From contig NZ_JAIFZO010000002.1 in assembly GCF_026341275.1 (NCBI RefSeq), positions 2,085,264 to 2,149,263 of the forward strand: 64,000 nucleotides of DNA, in the 5' to 3' direction. Below the pieces are notes generated by a model. The model ran no database searches. It was not told the origin of the DNA and was given only the letters and a program-made list of their open reading frames with translations. The position numbers were made by a program, and so were the translations under genes. Source of the DNA: Streptomyces ortus. GTDB taxonomy: Bacteria > Actinomycetota > Actinomycetes > Streptomycetales > Streptomycetaceae. Below are positions 39,838 to 49,285 of the stretch, piece after piece (position 1 is the first letter of the stretch; every line of letters starts with the position of its first letter).

Positions 39838-42756
39838 ATGACGGACACGCACCGCGCCCCACCCCACCCCGCGCTGACGCGCGAACTGACCGCGGCGCTC
39901 GCCACAACCGTCCGCGGCGAGGTCGCGTTCGACGCGACCGCGCGAGCGCTCACCACCATGGACGCGTCCAACTACCGCCGCGTCCCCCTGGGCGTGGTCG
40001 CCCCACGAGACGCCGACGACGTCGCCGCGACCCTCTCCGTGTGCGCCGGACTCGGCGTACCGGTCGTGGCCCGCAGCGGCGGCACGTCCATCGCCGGCCA
40101 GGCCACCGGCACCGGCGTCGTCCTCGACTTCACCCGCCACATGAACCGCGTCGAGTCGCTCGACCCCGGGACCCGCACGGCCGTGGTCCAGCCGGGCGTC
40201 GTCCTGGACCGCCTCCAGGAGGCCGCTGCCCTCCACGGACTGCGCTTCGGCCCCGACCCCTCGACCCACAGCCGCTGCACGCTCGGCGGAATGATCGGCA
40301 ACAACTCCTGCGGCTCCCACTCGGTGGCCTGGGGCACGACCGCGGACAACGTACGCGAACTCTCCGTCCTCACCGCCCGCGGCGAAAGGCTCCGCCCCGG
40401 CCCGGGCTGGGCGGGCGCCCCCGACGGCCTACGGACCCTGGTGGAACAGGAACTGAAAACCCTCCGCACCGGCTTCCCCACCCTCCCGCGCCGCATCTCC
40501 GGCTACGCACTCGACGCGCTGCTCCCCGAACGCGGCGCGGACGTGGCCCGCCTCCTCTGCGGCTCCGAGGGCACCCTCGGCATCGTCACGGAGGCGGTCG
40601 TACGCCTCGTCGAGGCACCACGCGCGCGTGCGCTCGCCGTCCTCGCCCACCCGGACGAGAGCGCGGCGGCGGAAGCGGCCCCCGGGCTGCTGCCGCACGG
40701 GCCGCTGACGGTGGAGGGGATGGCGGCCGACCTCGTACCCCCGGACGCCGCGCTGCCCCGGGGCGGCGCCTGGCTGTTCGTGGAGACGGGCGGTGACACG
40801 GAGGCGGAGGCACGCGCGCGTGCCGAGGCGATCGTCCGCGCGGCGGACGTGACGGACTCCCTGGTGGTCACCGACCCCGCCGCACAGCGTGCCCTGTGGC
40901 GCATCCGCGAGGACGCCAGCGGCACGGCGACCCGGATGCCGGACGGCACCGAGGCCTGGCCCGGCTGGGAGGACTGCGCGGTGCCACCGGCCCGGCTGGG
41001 CGCGTACCTCCGGGACTTCAGGGGCCTGTTGACGTCCCACGGGCTGCGCGGGGCGCCGTACGGCCACTTCGGGGACGGCTGCGTGCACGTACGCATCGAC
41101 TTCGACCTGCTGACCCCCGCGGGCGTCGGCCGCTTCCGTCGCTTCTCGGAGGAACTGGCCGAACTCGTCGTCTCGCACGGCGGCTCGCTGTCGGGCGAGC
41201 ACGGGGACGGACAGGCGCGGGCCGAACTGCTGCCGAAGATGTACGGGCCCCGGGTCATCGGCCTCTTCGAGCGGGTGAAGGACCTCTGGGACCCGGACGG
41301 CCTGCTCAACCCCGGCATGCTGACCAGGCCGCACCGGCTGGACGAGAACCTGCGCTTCGCGGTCCTCCCGCGCGAACCGGTGGACGTCGAGTTCGGCTAC
41401 CCGGCCGACGGCGGGGACTTCTCGGCGGCGGTACGCCGGTGCGTGGGGGTCGCCAAGTGCCGCACCACGACCACGACGGGCTCCTCGGTGATGTGCCCCT
41501 CCTTCCGCGTCACCGGTGAGGAGGAGCACTCCACGCGCGGGCGCGCCCGGCTGCTGCACGAGATGCTGGCCGGCGAGGTGATCACGGACGGCTGGCGCTC
41601 CACGGAGGTACGCGACGCCCTGGACCTCTGCCTGTCCTGCAAGGGCTGCCGCTCGGACTGCCCGGTCGGCGTCGACATGGCCACGTACAAGGCGGAGTTC
41701 CTGCACCACCACTACGAGGGCCGCAGACGGCCGGCGGCGCACTACGCGATGGGGTGGCTGCCGCTGTGGCTCCGGCTGGTCGACCGCACCCGTACGGCAC
41801 GGCCGGTCAACTTCCTCTCCTCGCTCAGGCCCTTGGCGGCGCTCGCCAGACGACTGGGCGGCATCGCGCCGGAACGGGACATCCCGCGGGTGGCGGGGGA
41901 GACGTTCAGCCGATGGTGGGCGCGGCACGGCGGCACACGGCCGGTGCCCGCGGAACCGGCTGCGGAAGCCGCCGGTCCGACGACGACGGTCGTCCTGTGG
42001 CCGGACACCTTCACGGAGCACCTCTCCCCGTCCGTCGGCAAGGCGGCCGTACGGGTCCTGGAGGCGGCGGGCCTGAACGTGACGCCGGTGACCGCCGGCG
42101 GGCGACCGACCTCGCGCGGTCCGGGCGTCTGCTGCGGTCTGACCTACGTCTCGACGGGACAGCTGGACCGCGCCCGTACGGTGCTGCGCCGCACGCTCGA
42201 CCTGATGGCCCCGCTCCTGGACCCGCTCCTGGACCCGGCGTCCGCGTCGGAGCCCGCGCCCGTCCCGCCCGTGGTCGTCCTCGAACCGAGCTGCGCGGCG
42301 GCCCTGCGTACGGATCTGCCGGAGCTGCTGCCCGACGATCCGCGCGCGGGACGCCTGGCGGCGGCGGTGGTGACGTTCGCGGAGGCGCTGGAACGCCATG
42401 CCCCGCACTGGACGCCCCCGCGTCTGGACCGCCCGGTGGTGGGGCAGACCCACTGCCACCAGCACGCGGTCCTGGGAGACGCGGCGGACCGGCGGCTGCG
42501 CGAGGCGGCGGGCCTGACCGGCACGCTGGCGGGCGGCTGCTGCGGGCTCGCGGGCAACTTCGGCTTCGAGGAGGGCCACTTCGAGGTGTCGAAGGCCTGC
42601 GCCGAGGAACACCTGCTCCCGGCGGTCCGCGAGGCCCCCGACGACGCGGTCGTCCTGGCAGACGGCTTCTCCTGCCGCACCCAACTGCACCAGCTGACAG
42701 AGGCACGCCCCCAACACTTGGCAGAAACCCTGGCAGCAGCCCTACCACCCCCCTGA
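39838..42756 (+). CDS. FAD-linked oxidase/Fe-S fusion (D-lactate dehydrogenase-like)
   Basis: 972 residues, ATG 39838 with AGGAGA upstream. N-terminal PCMH-type FAD-binding domain (about 45-260): VVARSGGTSIAGQATG and LGGMIGNNSCGSHSVAWG. FAD-oxidase C-terminal domain with GHFGDGCVHVRIDF and SGEHGDGQAR. Then a ferredoxin-like region with CVGVAKCR, MCPSF, CLSCKGCRSDCPVG and two CCG motifs (GVCCGLT, GGCCGLAGNFGFEEGHF). This YdiJ/GlcD-CCG fusion type oxidises 2-hydroxyacids such as D-lactate or D-2-hydroxyglutarate at the membrane. Exact substrate unknown. Confidence 0.85.
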   Translation: MTDTHRAPPHPALTRELTAALATTVRGEVAFDATARALTTMDASNYRRVPLGVVAPRDADDVAATLSVCAGLGVPVVARSGGTSIAGQATGTGVVLDFTRHMNRVESLDPGTRTAVVQPGVVLDRLQEAAALHGLRFGPDPSTHSRCTLGGMIGNNSCGSHSVAWGTTADNVRELSVLTARGERLRPGPGWAGAPDGLRTLVEQELKTLRTGFPTLPRRISGYALDALLPERGADVARLLCGSEGTLGIVTEAVVRLVEAPRARALAVLAHPDESAAAEAAPGLLPHGPLTVEGMAADLVPPDAALPRGGAWLFVETGGDTEAEARARAEAIVRAADVTDSLVVTDPAAQRALWRIREDASGTATRMPDGTEAWPGWEDCAVPPARLGAYLRDFRGLLTSHGLRGAPYGHFGDGCVHVRIDFDLLTPAGVGRFRRFSEELAELVVSHGGSLSGEHGDGQARAELLPKMYGPRVIGLFERVKDLWDPDGLLNPGMLTRPHRLDENLRFAVLPREPVDVEFGYPADGGDFSAAVRRCVGVAKCRTTTTTGSSVMCPSFRVTGEEEHSTRGRARLLHEMLAGEVITDGWRSTEVRDALDLCLSCKGCRSDCPVGVDMATYKAEFLHHHYEGRRRPAAHYAMGWLPLWLRLVDRTRTARPVNFLSSLRPLAALARRLGGIAPERDIPRVAGETFSRWWARHGGTRPVPAEPAAEAAGPTTTVVLWPDTFTEHLSPSVGKAAVRVLEAAGLNVTPVTAGGRPTSRGPGVCCGLTYVSTGQLDRARTVLRRTLDLMAPLLDPLLDPASASEPAPVPPVVVLEPSCAAALRTDLPELLPDDPRAGRLAAAVVTFAEALERHAPHWTPPRLDRPVVGQTHCHQHAVLGDAADRRLREAAGLTGTLAGGCCGLAGNFGFEEGHFEVSKACAEEHLLPAVREAPDDAVVLADGFSCRTQLHQLTEARPQHLAETLAAALPPP

Positions 42757-42848
42757 GGGGCGCGGGGAACTGCGCACTCCAGCCCCGACCAACCCGCACC
42801 TCTCCACACCCCCCATCCCAACCCCCTAGGGGCGCGGGGAACTGCGCA
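42757..42848. repeat. two direct copies of the GGGGCGCGGGGAAC repeat
   Basis: GGGGCGCGGGGAACTGCGCA at 42757-42776 and again at 42829-42848. Each is followed by a similar tail (CCAGCCCCGACCAACCCGCA), giving a roughly 72-bp imperfect tandem duplication after the oxidoreductase stop. Confidence 0.8.
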
Positions 42849-43032
42849 CCCCAGCCCCGACCAACCCGCACCCTCCACACCGACCCCCACCCCGGTGCCC
42901 CACCCCACGCCCGCGCGCGCCCTCCGTAAGCCGCAAACCCGCTTCACAACCCTGACCAAGTCCACTACCCTGGACCAGCAAGTCCACCACGATGTACAAA
43001 ACCCGCACCCCACCGAACTTCCTGGACACCCC

Positions 43033-43977
43033 GTGACCATCCCCCGCGCCGACCCCGCCACCACCGCCGCGCTCCCGGACCCCGCGTCCGGACAACCCCC
43101 CGCCGCGGCCCCCCGAGGCATCCGCGCCCTCGGCCCGGTGGGCCTCGTCCTGGCCGGAGGCGTCAGCGTCCAGTTCGGCGGCGCCCTCGCCGTGAGCCTC
43201 ATGCCGCGCGCCGGAGCGCTCGGCGTGGTCGCCCTGCGCCTCGCGGTCGCCGCGATCGTGCTGATGGTGATCTGCCGGCCCGGACTGCGCGGGCACTCAC
43301 GCGCCGACTGGGGCACGGTCCTCCTCTTCGGCGTCACGATGGCCGCGATGAACGGCCTCTTCTACCAGTCGGTGGCCCGCATCCCGCTGGGCCCCGCCGT
43401 CACCCTCGAAGTGCTCGGCCCGCTGATCCTCTCGGTGGTCGCCTCACGCCGTGCCGTCAACCTCCTGTGGGCCGGCCTCGCCCTCGGTGGCGTCTTCCTG
43501 CTGGGCGGCGGCGGTTTCAGCAGCCTCGACCCCGCGGGCGTCGCCTTCGCCCTGTCGGCGGGCGCGATGTGGGCGGCGTACATCGTGTTCAGCGCGCGTA
43601 CGGGGCGCCGCTTCCCGCAGGCCGACGGTCTGGCGCTGGCGATGGTGGTCGCGGCCGTGGTGTTCCTGCCCCTGGGGCTCGCGGAGTCGGGCAGCAGGCT
43701 CCTGGACCCGACCACGATCGCCCTGGGCTCCGCCGTGGCGATCCTGTCCTCCGTGCTCCCGTACACGCTGGAACTCGTCGCCCTGCGCCGGATGCCCGCC
43801 TCGACCTTCGCGGTCCTGATGAGCCTGGAACCGGCCGTCGCCTCGATCGCCGGCTTCCTGGTGCTGAGCCAGACGCTCACGGTCACCGAAGGGCTCGCGA
43901 TCGCCCTGGTCATCGCGGCGAGCATGGGAGCGGTACGCACCCAGGTGGGCCGAGGCAGAGCAAAGAACGTCGGCTAG
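43033..43977 (+). CDS. EamA/RhtA-type transporter (DMT superfamily)
   Basis: GTG 43033 chosen as the first start after the repeat region; 314 residues. About ten membrane helices in two EamA halves; ALRLAVAAIVLMVICRP, GVTMAAMNGLFYQSVARIPLGPAVTLEVLGPL and MSLEPAVASIAGFLVL are typical of RhtA-like amino-acid or metabolite exporters. Upstream there is a short inverted repeat GTCCA/TGGAC (42960-42975) that could be regulatory. Substrate unknown. Confidence 0.83.
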   Translation: MTIPRADPATTAALPDPASGQPPAAAPRGIRALGPVGLVLAGGVSVQFGGALAVSLMPRAGALGVVALRLAVAAIVLMVICRPGLRGHSRADWGTVLLFGVTMAAMNGLFYQSVARIPLGPAVTLEVLGPLILSVVASRRAVNLLWAGLALGGVFLLGGGGFSSLDPAGVAFALSAGAMWAAYIVFSARTGRRFPQADGLALAMVVAAVVFLPLGLAESGSRLLDPTTIALGSAVAILSSVLPYTLELVALRRMPASTFAVLMSLEPAVASIAGFLVLSQTLTVTEGLAIALVIAASMGAVRTQVGRGRAKNVG

Positions 43978-44092
43978 GGCAGCCGCCCAGGGGCAGCCGC
44001 CCGAGCGGCGAACCGGACGCTCCCCGACGCGGCGAACCGCACGCTCCCCGGGGTGCGGACCGGGGGCGCCGGCCGAAGACGTCGGTCCTCGC

Positions 44093-44788
44093 TCAGGTCG
44101 CGGACGCCGGCGGTACGGGACCGCCCTTCGAGTCCATGCGACGGTTCCGCGCCTCCTGCGACAGTTTGGTCAGATAGGCGAAGAGCACGTTCTTCCTGCT
44201 GTGCCCCTTCAGGCGCAGATAGACGAGCAGGTCGAGCAGGACCGTGTCGTAGTGGACGTTCGGGGTCGAGGCGCCGTACACGTAGCGCCGCTGGATGTGG
44301 CTGCGCAGCGTCGTGTCCACCTTGGGATCGGCGGCGGCGCGGGCCAGCATCTTGTCCAGGTTGTCGTTCACCGTCTGGGACTGCTCGGCGAACGAACTGC
44401 CGGCCGTGGTGGCGTAGTGGAAGTTCACCGACTGCCAGTAGACCTTCTCGCCCGGGTCGGTGGGCTTGTCGTAGAGCTTGTCCACGCTCACGTGCATGAT
44501 CTCGTGCAGGATCGAGGCCGTGCGGAACGGCGCGTCGTCCGTGGTGGCCTCCCCGGACGAGTACACGGGGTCATACGTGACCAGGGGATGCGCGCCGACC
44601 GTCGCCTGCGCCACCGCCCCGTCGTTCTTCTTGGTGAAGGTGATCTCGTCGATCAACGCCGCGCATTCGTCGAGAAGTTCGGCGAAATGCGGTTCGTCGG
44701 TCACGTCGTCGGGCAGTGCTGTTCCGCCGGCGTCCTTGATGAGCCTGTCCAGAGCCAGGCGGCGCAGGGGTTCCGAATGGGTGCTCAT
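44093..44788 (-). CDS. hypothetical protein with HExxH zinc-peptidase motif
   Basis: ATG 44788 with GAGAGGG upstream; 231 residues, no signal peptide or membrane segment. ILHEIMHVSVDKL carries HEIMH, the zincin signature; a possible third ligand is in VYWQSVNFHYATTAG or TPNVHYDTVLLD. The first 60 residues and the C-terminal helices are unlike any family I know. It resembles the fold class of M35-like peptidases only by motif, so peptidase function is an inference. Divergent from the acyl-CoA operon. Confidence 0.62.
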   Translation of the reverse strand: MSTHSEPLRRLALDRLIKDAGGTALPDDVTDEPHFAELLDECAALIDEITFTKKNDGAVAQATVGAHPLVTYDPVYSSGEATTDDAPFRTASILHEIMHVSVDKLYDKPTDPGEKVYWQSVNFHYATTAGSSFAEQSQTVNDNLDKMLARAAADPKVDTTLRSHIQRRYVYGASTPNVHYDTVLLDLLVYLRLKGHSRKNVLFAYLTKLSQEARNRRMDSKGGPVPPASAT

Positions 44789-44939
44789 GTGGCCCTCTCT
44801 GTAACCCTGTCGGATGTCGTGGGGCGGGTGATCACGGTGCGTTCCCCGCCGTACGCCGCATGCTGCTCCCGGGTGAAGTGTCCGGCAATGCCTGAAACAC
44901 ACCTCAATAGACACTTTCGCCGCGCGGGCAGCAATCAAT

Positions 44940-44953
44940 GCAAGCATGCTTGC
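44940..44953. promoter_or_regulatory. candidate TetR operator of the acyl-CoA cluster
   Basis: GCAAGCATGCTTGC is a perfect 14-bp palindrome 114 nt upstream of the first gene of the cluster, in the divergent promoter region. The TetR gene at the cluster end is the obvious candidate to bind it. Binding is inferred. Confidence 0.55.
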
Positions 44954-45067
44954 TTGTTTCTCGCCCCGCTGCCATGCTCCAGAGCGCACCGCACGCCCTG
45001 CACCGCACGCCAGGAGCCACGCACCGCACCGCACCGCACACCGTTGTGCCCCGAGGGGAGCGCCATC

Positions 45068-45862
45068 GTGTCCGACCCGTCGTCCGTGATCGACGATCTG
45101 AGCCGGGAGAGCGAGCAACTCGACGCCCTGGTAGGTGAGTTGGCGGAGGAGGCCTGGGCGCTCGCCACCCCGGCCCCGAGGTGGACCGTCGCCCACCAGA
45201 TCGCGCACCTCGCCTGGACCGACCGGTCCGCCCTGCTCGCCGTGACCGACGCTGCGGCCTTCGCCCGGGAGGTCGGGAAGGCGCTCGCCTCACCCGACGG
45301 CTTCGTGGACGAGGGTGCCGAGCAGGGGGCCGCGCTGCCCCCCGGCCGGCTCCTCGCCGAGTGGCGTGCCGGGCGGCAGGCACTGGAGAAGGCCCTGCGC
45401 GCGGCACCCGCCGGGACGCGATTCCCCTGGTACGGGCCGTCCATGTCGGTCGCCTCCATGGCGACGGGCCGGCTCATGGAGACCTGGGCCCACGGCCAGG
45501 ACATCGCGGACGCGGTGCGGGTGACGAGGCCGGCCACCGACCGCCTCCGCCATGTGGCGCGCATCGGCGTGCGGGCCAGGGACTTCGCCTTCGGGGTGCG
45601 GGGGCTCACCCCGCCCGAGGAGGAGTTCCGCGTCGAACTCACCGCGCCCTCGGGCGAGGTGTGGTCGTACGGGCCCGAGGACGCCGCCCAGCGCGTCACC
45701 GGCCCCGCGCTCGACTTCTGCCTCCTCGTCACCCAGCGGGCCAACCGCGTCGACCTCGCGGTACGGGCGGAGGGCCTCGACGCCGACCGCTGGCTGGACA
45801 TCGCCCAGGCCTTCGCGGGCCCGCCCGGCACGGGCCGCGCACCGAAGGGGCCCGCGGAATGA
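45068..45862 (+). CDS. TIGR03084 family protein (DinB/maleylpyruvate isomerase-like fold)
   Basis: GTG 45068, preceded by GAGGGGAG. 264 residues. Fold signature VIDDLSRESEQLDALVGELAEEAW, WTVAHQIAHLAWTDRSAL and METWAHGQDIADAV, with three His that could bind a metal as in DinB-like enzymes. TIGR03084 members sit in actinobacterial acyl-CoA degradation clusters; the reaction is unknown. Coupled to the AtuA-like gene by ATGA at 45859. Confidence 0.8.
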   Translation: MSDPSSVIDDLSRESEQLDALVGELAEEAWALATPAPRWTVAHQIAHLAWTDRSALLAVTDAAAFAREVGKALASPDGFVDEGAEQGAALPPGRLLAEWRAGRQALEKALRAAPAGTRFPWYGPSMSVASMATGRLMETWAHGQDIADAVRVTRPATDRLRHVARIGVRARDFAFGVRGLTPPEEEFRVELTAPSGEVWSYGPEDAAQRVTGPALDFCLLVTQRANRVDLAVRAEGLDADRWLDIAQAFAGPPGTGRAPKGPAE

Positions 45863-47673
45863 CCGACGGCCCCACCACCGCCGGTCCCACCGGTGGCACG
45901 GCCTCCGGTATGCCGACCGGGACGGCCGCCGACGCCCCCGGCCCGGCGCCGGGCCCGGCCGCCCGCCCCCTGCGCATAGGCAACGCCTCCGGCTTCTACG
46001 GCGACCGCTTCGACGCCATGCGCGAGATGCTCACCGGCGGCCCGCTGGACGTCCTGACCGGTGACTACCTCGCCGAACTGACCATGCTCATCCTCGGCCG
46101 CGACCGTCTCAAGAACCCGGCCGGCGGCTACGCCCGCACCTTCCTGCGCCAGCTGGAGGAGTGCCTGGGTCTCGCCCACGAGCGGGGCGTACGGATCGTG
46201 GCCAACGCGGGCGGCCTCAACCCGGCCGGACTCGCCGACGCCGTACGGGAGTTGGCGGCGCGGCTCGGCATCCCCGCGCGGGTCGCCCACGTCGAGGGCG
46301 ACGACCTCACCGCCCGCCACCCCGGCCCAGGGAATCTCGCCGCCCACGCCTACCTCGGCGGCCAGGGCATCACCGCCTGTCTGCGTTCGGGCGCGGACAT
46401 CGTCGTCACCGGCCGGGTCACCGACGCCGCGCTGGTCACCGGGCCGGCGGTCGCCCACTTCGGCTGGGCGCCGGACGCCTACGACCGGCTCGCGGGAGCC
46501 GTCGTCGCCGGACACGTACTGGAGTGCGGCACGCAGGCCACCGGCGGCAACTACGCCTTCTTCACCGAGCACGACCCGGCCCGGCTGCGCCACCCGGGCT
46601 TCCCGGTCGCCGAACTCCACGACGACGGCACGAGCGTCATCACCAAGCACGACGGCACCGGGGGCGTCGTCGACCTCGGCACGGTCACCGCCCAGCTCCT
46701 GTACGAGACGGCGGGCGCCCGGTACGCGGGCCCCGACGTCACCGCCCGCCTCGACTCCGTCCGCCTCACCCAGGAGGGCCCCGACCGCGTACGGATCGCG
46801 GGGGTACGGGGCGAGGCGCCGCCGCCCACCCTCAAGGTCGGGCTCAACCGGCTCGGCGGCTTCCGCAACGAGGTCGTCTTCGTGCTGACCGGGCTCGACA
46901 TCGAGGCGAAGGCCGCGTTCGTACGGGCCCAGGTGGAGGCCGCGCTCGCGGGAGCCGAGTCGCGGCCCGCCGAGGTGCGCTGGGAACTCGCCCGCACCGA
47001 CCGCCCCGACGCGTCCACCGAGGAGACCGCGAGCGCCCTGCTCCGGCTCGTCGTGCGCGACCCCGACCAGGACACCGTGGGCCGCACCCTCAGCGGAGCC
47101 GCCATCGAGCTGGCCCTCGGCAGCTACCCCGGATTCCACGTGGCGGCACCACCGGGAAAGGGCGCCCCCTACGGGGTCTTCGAGGACGTGTACGTCCCCC
47201 AGGCGGACGTGGACCACGTGGCGGTCCTCCACGACGGACGCCGGATCCCCGTGCCGCCGCCCCCCGACACCCTCGTACTCCGGCCCCTCGCGCCCTCGCA
47301 GGAACCGCCGCTCCCCGAACCCCCGCCGACCGCCGGTTCCGCCGTGCGCCGCGCCCCCCTCGGCCTGGTCGCCGGAGCCCGCAGCGGGGACAAGGGCGGC
47401 AACGCGAACGTCGGCGTCTGGGTGCGCACGGACGAGGCCTGGCGCTGGCTCGCCCACACCCTCACCGCCGACCGGTTTCGCGAACTCCTGCCGGAGACGG
47501 CAGAGTTGACCGTCGTACGGCACGTCCTGCCCCGGCTGCGCGCACTGAACTTCGTCGTCGAGGGCATCCTCGGCGAGGGCGTCGCCGCGCAACACCGCTT
47601 CGACCCGCAGGCCAAGGCCCTCGGCGAATGGCTGCGCTCCCGCCACCTCGACATACCGGAGGTACTGCTGTGA
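45859..47673 (+). CDS. AtuA-like (DUF1446) protein
   Basis: 604 residues, ATG overlapping the preceding stop. After a Gly/Pro/Ala-rich N-terminus of about 35 residues comes the DUF1446 domain: RIGNASGFYGDRFDAMREM, DVLTGDYLAELTMLIL, IVVTGRVTDAALVTGPAV and GHVLECGTQATGGNYAFF. The C-terminal AtuA-like ferredoxin-fold part has ARSGDKGGNANVGVWV. In Pseudomonas atuA is essential for acyclic terpene degradation, its reaction being undefined. Here it stands upstream of the carboxylase subunits, as in atu clusters. Confidence 0.88.
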   Translation: MTDGPTTAGPTGGTASGMPTGTAADAPGPAPGPAARPLRIGNASGFYGDRFDAMREMLTGGPLDVLTGDYLAELTMLILGRDRLKNPAGGYARTFLRQLEECLGLAHERGVRIVANAGGLNPAGLADAVRELAARLGIPARVAHVEGDDLTARHPGPGNLAAHAYLGGQGITACLRSGADIVVTGRVTDAALVTGPAVAHFGWAPDAYDRLAGAVVAGHVLECGTQATGGNYAFFTEHDPARLRHPGFPVAELHDDGTSVITKHDGTGGVVDLGTVTAQLLYETAGARYAGPDVTARLDSVRLTQEGPDRVRIAGVRGEAPPPTLKVGLNRLGGFRNEVVFVLTGLDIEAKAAFVRAQVEAALAGAESRPAEVRWELARTDRPDASTEETASALLRLVVRDPDQDTVGRTLSGAAIELALGSYPGFHVAAPPGKGAPYGVFEDVYVPQADVDHVAVLHDGRRIPVPPPPDTLVLRPLAPSQEPPLPEPPPTAGSAVRRAPLGLVAGARSGDKGGNANVGVWVRTDEAWRWLAHTLTADRFRELLPETAELTVVRHVLPRLRALNFVVEGILGEGVAAQHRFDPQAKALGEWLRSRHLDIPEVLL

Positions 47674-49277
47674 CGGTCCTGGCGTCCGCGCTGGACACCT
47701 CCTCCGCGGACTACGCGGCCCACCGCGAGAGCATGCTCGGCAAACTCGCCGACCTCGACACCGAGCACGCCAAGGCCCTCGCGGGCGGCGGCGAGAAGTA
47801 CGTGGCCCGGCACCGGGCGCGCGGCAAGCTGCTCGCCCGTGAACGCGTCGAGCTGCTGCTCGACCCCGACACACCGTTCCTCGAACTGTCGCCGCTCGCC
47901 GCCTGGGGGAGCGACTCCCCGGAGTACGCGGTCGGCGCCTCGCTCGTCACGGGCATCGGCGTCGTCGAGGGCGTCGAGTGCCTGATCACGGCCAACGACC
48001 CGACCGTACGCGGCGGCGCCAGCAACCCCTGGAGCCTGAAGAAGGCCCTGCGGGCCAACGACATCGCGTACGCCAACCGTCTTCCGAGCATCAGCCTCGT
48101 CGAGTCGGGCGGCGCCGACCTGCCCTCCCAGAAGGAGATCTTCATCCCCGGGGGCGCCATCTTCCGGGACATCACCCGGCTGTCGGCGGCCGGTGTCCCG
48201 ACCGTGGCCGTCGTCTTCGGCAACTCCACCGCCGGGGGCGCGTACATCCCCGGCATGTCCGACCACGTGATCATGGTCAAGGAGCGCGCGAAGGTCTTCC
48301 TCGGCGGCCCGCCGCTGGTGAAGATGGCCACCGGCGAGGAGAGCGACGACGAGTCCCTGGGCGGCGCCGAGATGCACGCGCGCGTGTCGGGTCTCGCCGA
48401 CTACTTCGCCGTCGACGAGCGGGACGCCCTGCGGCAGGCGCGGCGTGTGGTCGCCCGCCTCAACCACCGCAAGGCGTACGCCGATCCGGCACCCGCCGAG
48501 CCGCCCAAGTACGACCCCGAGGAGCTGCTGGGCATCGTGCCCGGCGACCTCAAGCACCCCTTCGACCCGCGCGAGGTGATCGCCCGGATCGTCGACGGCT
48601 CCGACTTCGACGAGTTCAAGCCCCTCTACGGGACGAGCCTGACGACCGGCTGGGCGAGCCTGCACGGCTACCCCGTGGGCGTCCTCGCCAACGCGCGCGG
48701 GGTGCTCTTCAGCGAGGAGTCGCAGAAGGCCGCCCAGTTCATCCAGCTCGCCAACCAGCGCGACATCCCGCTGCTCTTCCTGCACAACACCACCGGCTAC
48801 ATGGTCGGCAAGGAGTACGAGCAGGGCGGCATCATCAAGCACGGCGCGATGATGATCAACGCGGTCAGCAACAGCCGCGTCCCGCATCTGTCCGTGCTCA
48901 TGGGCGCCTCCTACGGGGCGGGCCATTACGGGATGTGCGGTCGCGCGTACGACCCGCGCTTCCTCTTCGCCTGGCCCAGCGCCAAGTCCGCCGTCATGGG
49001 CCCCCAGCAGCTCGCCGGCGTCCTGTCGATCGTCGCCCGGCAGTCCGCCGCCGCGAAGGGCCGACCGTACGACGACGACGCGGACGCGGCCCTGCGCGCC
49101 ATGGTGGAGCAGCAGATCGAGTCCGAGTCCCTGCCGATGTTCCTGTCCGGGCGGCTCTACGACGACGGCGTCATCGACCCGCGCGACACCCGAACCGTCC
49201 TCGGCCTGTGCCTGTCCGCGATCCACACGGCCCCCTACGAGGGCGCGCGCGGCGGCTTCGGCGTCTTCCGGATGTGA
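47670..49277 (+). CDS. acyl-CoA carboxylase, carboxyltransferase (beta) subunit
   Basis: GTG 47670 overlapping the AtuA stop; 535 residues. Methylcrotonyl/geranyl-CoA carboxylase beta type: RGKLLARERVELLLDP, NDPTVRGGASNPWSLKK, SGGADLPSQKEIFIPGG, GNSTAGGAYIPGMSD, FLHNTTGYMVGKEYEQGGIIKHG and MGASYGAGHYGMCGRAYDPRF. Transfers carboxyl from carboxybiotin to a beta-methyl-alpha,beta-unsaturated acyl-CoA. Works with the alpha subunit encoded next. Confidence 0.92.
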   Translation: MTVLASALDTSSADYAAHRESMLGKLADLDTEHAKALAGGGEKYVARHRARGKLLARERVELLLDPDTPFLELSPLAAWGSDSPEYAVGASLVTGIGVVEGVECLITANDPTVRGGASNPWSLKKALRANDIAYANRLPSISLVESGGADLPSQKEIFIPGGAIFRDITRLSAAGVPTVAVVFGNSTAGGAYIPGMSDHVIMVKERAKVFLGGPPLVKMATGEESDDESLGGAEMHARVSGLADYFAVDERDALRQARRVVARLNHRKAYADPAPAEPPKYDPEELLGIVPGDLKHPFDPREVIARIVDGSDFDEFKPLYGTSLTTGWASLHGYPVGVLANARGVLFSEESQKAAQFIQLANQRDIPLLFLHNTTGYMVGKEYEQGGIIKHGAMMINAVSNSRVPHLSVLMGASYGAGHYGMCGRAYDPRFLFAWPSAKSAVMGPQQLAGVLSIVARQSAAAKGRPYDDDADAALRAMVEQQIESESLPMFLSGRLYDDGVIDPRDTRTVLGLCLSAIHTAPYEGARGGFGVFRM

Positions 49278-49285
49278 GAGGTCCC

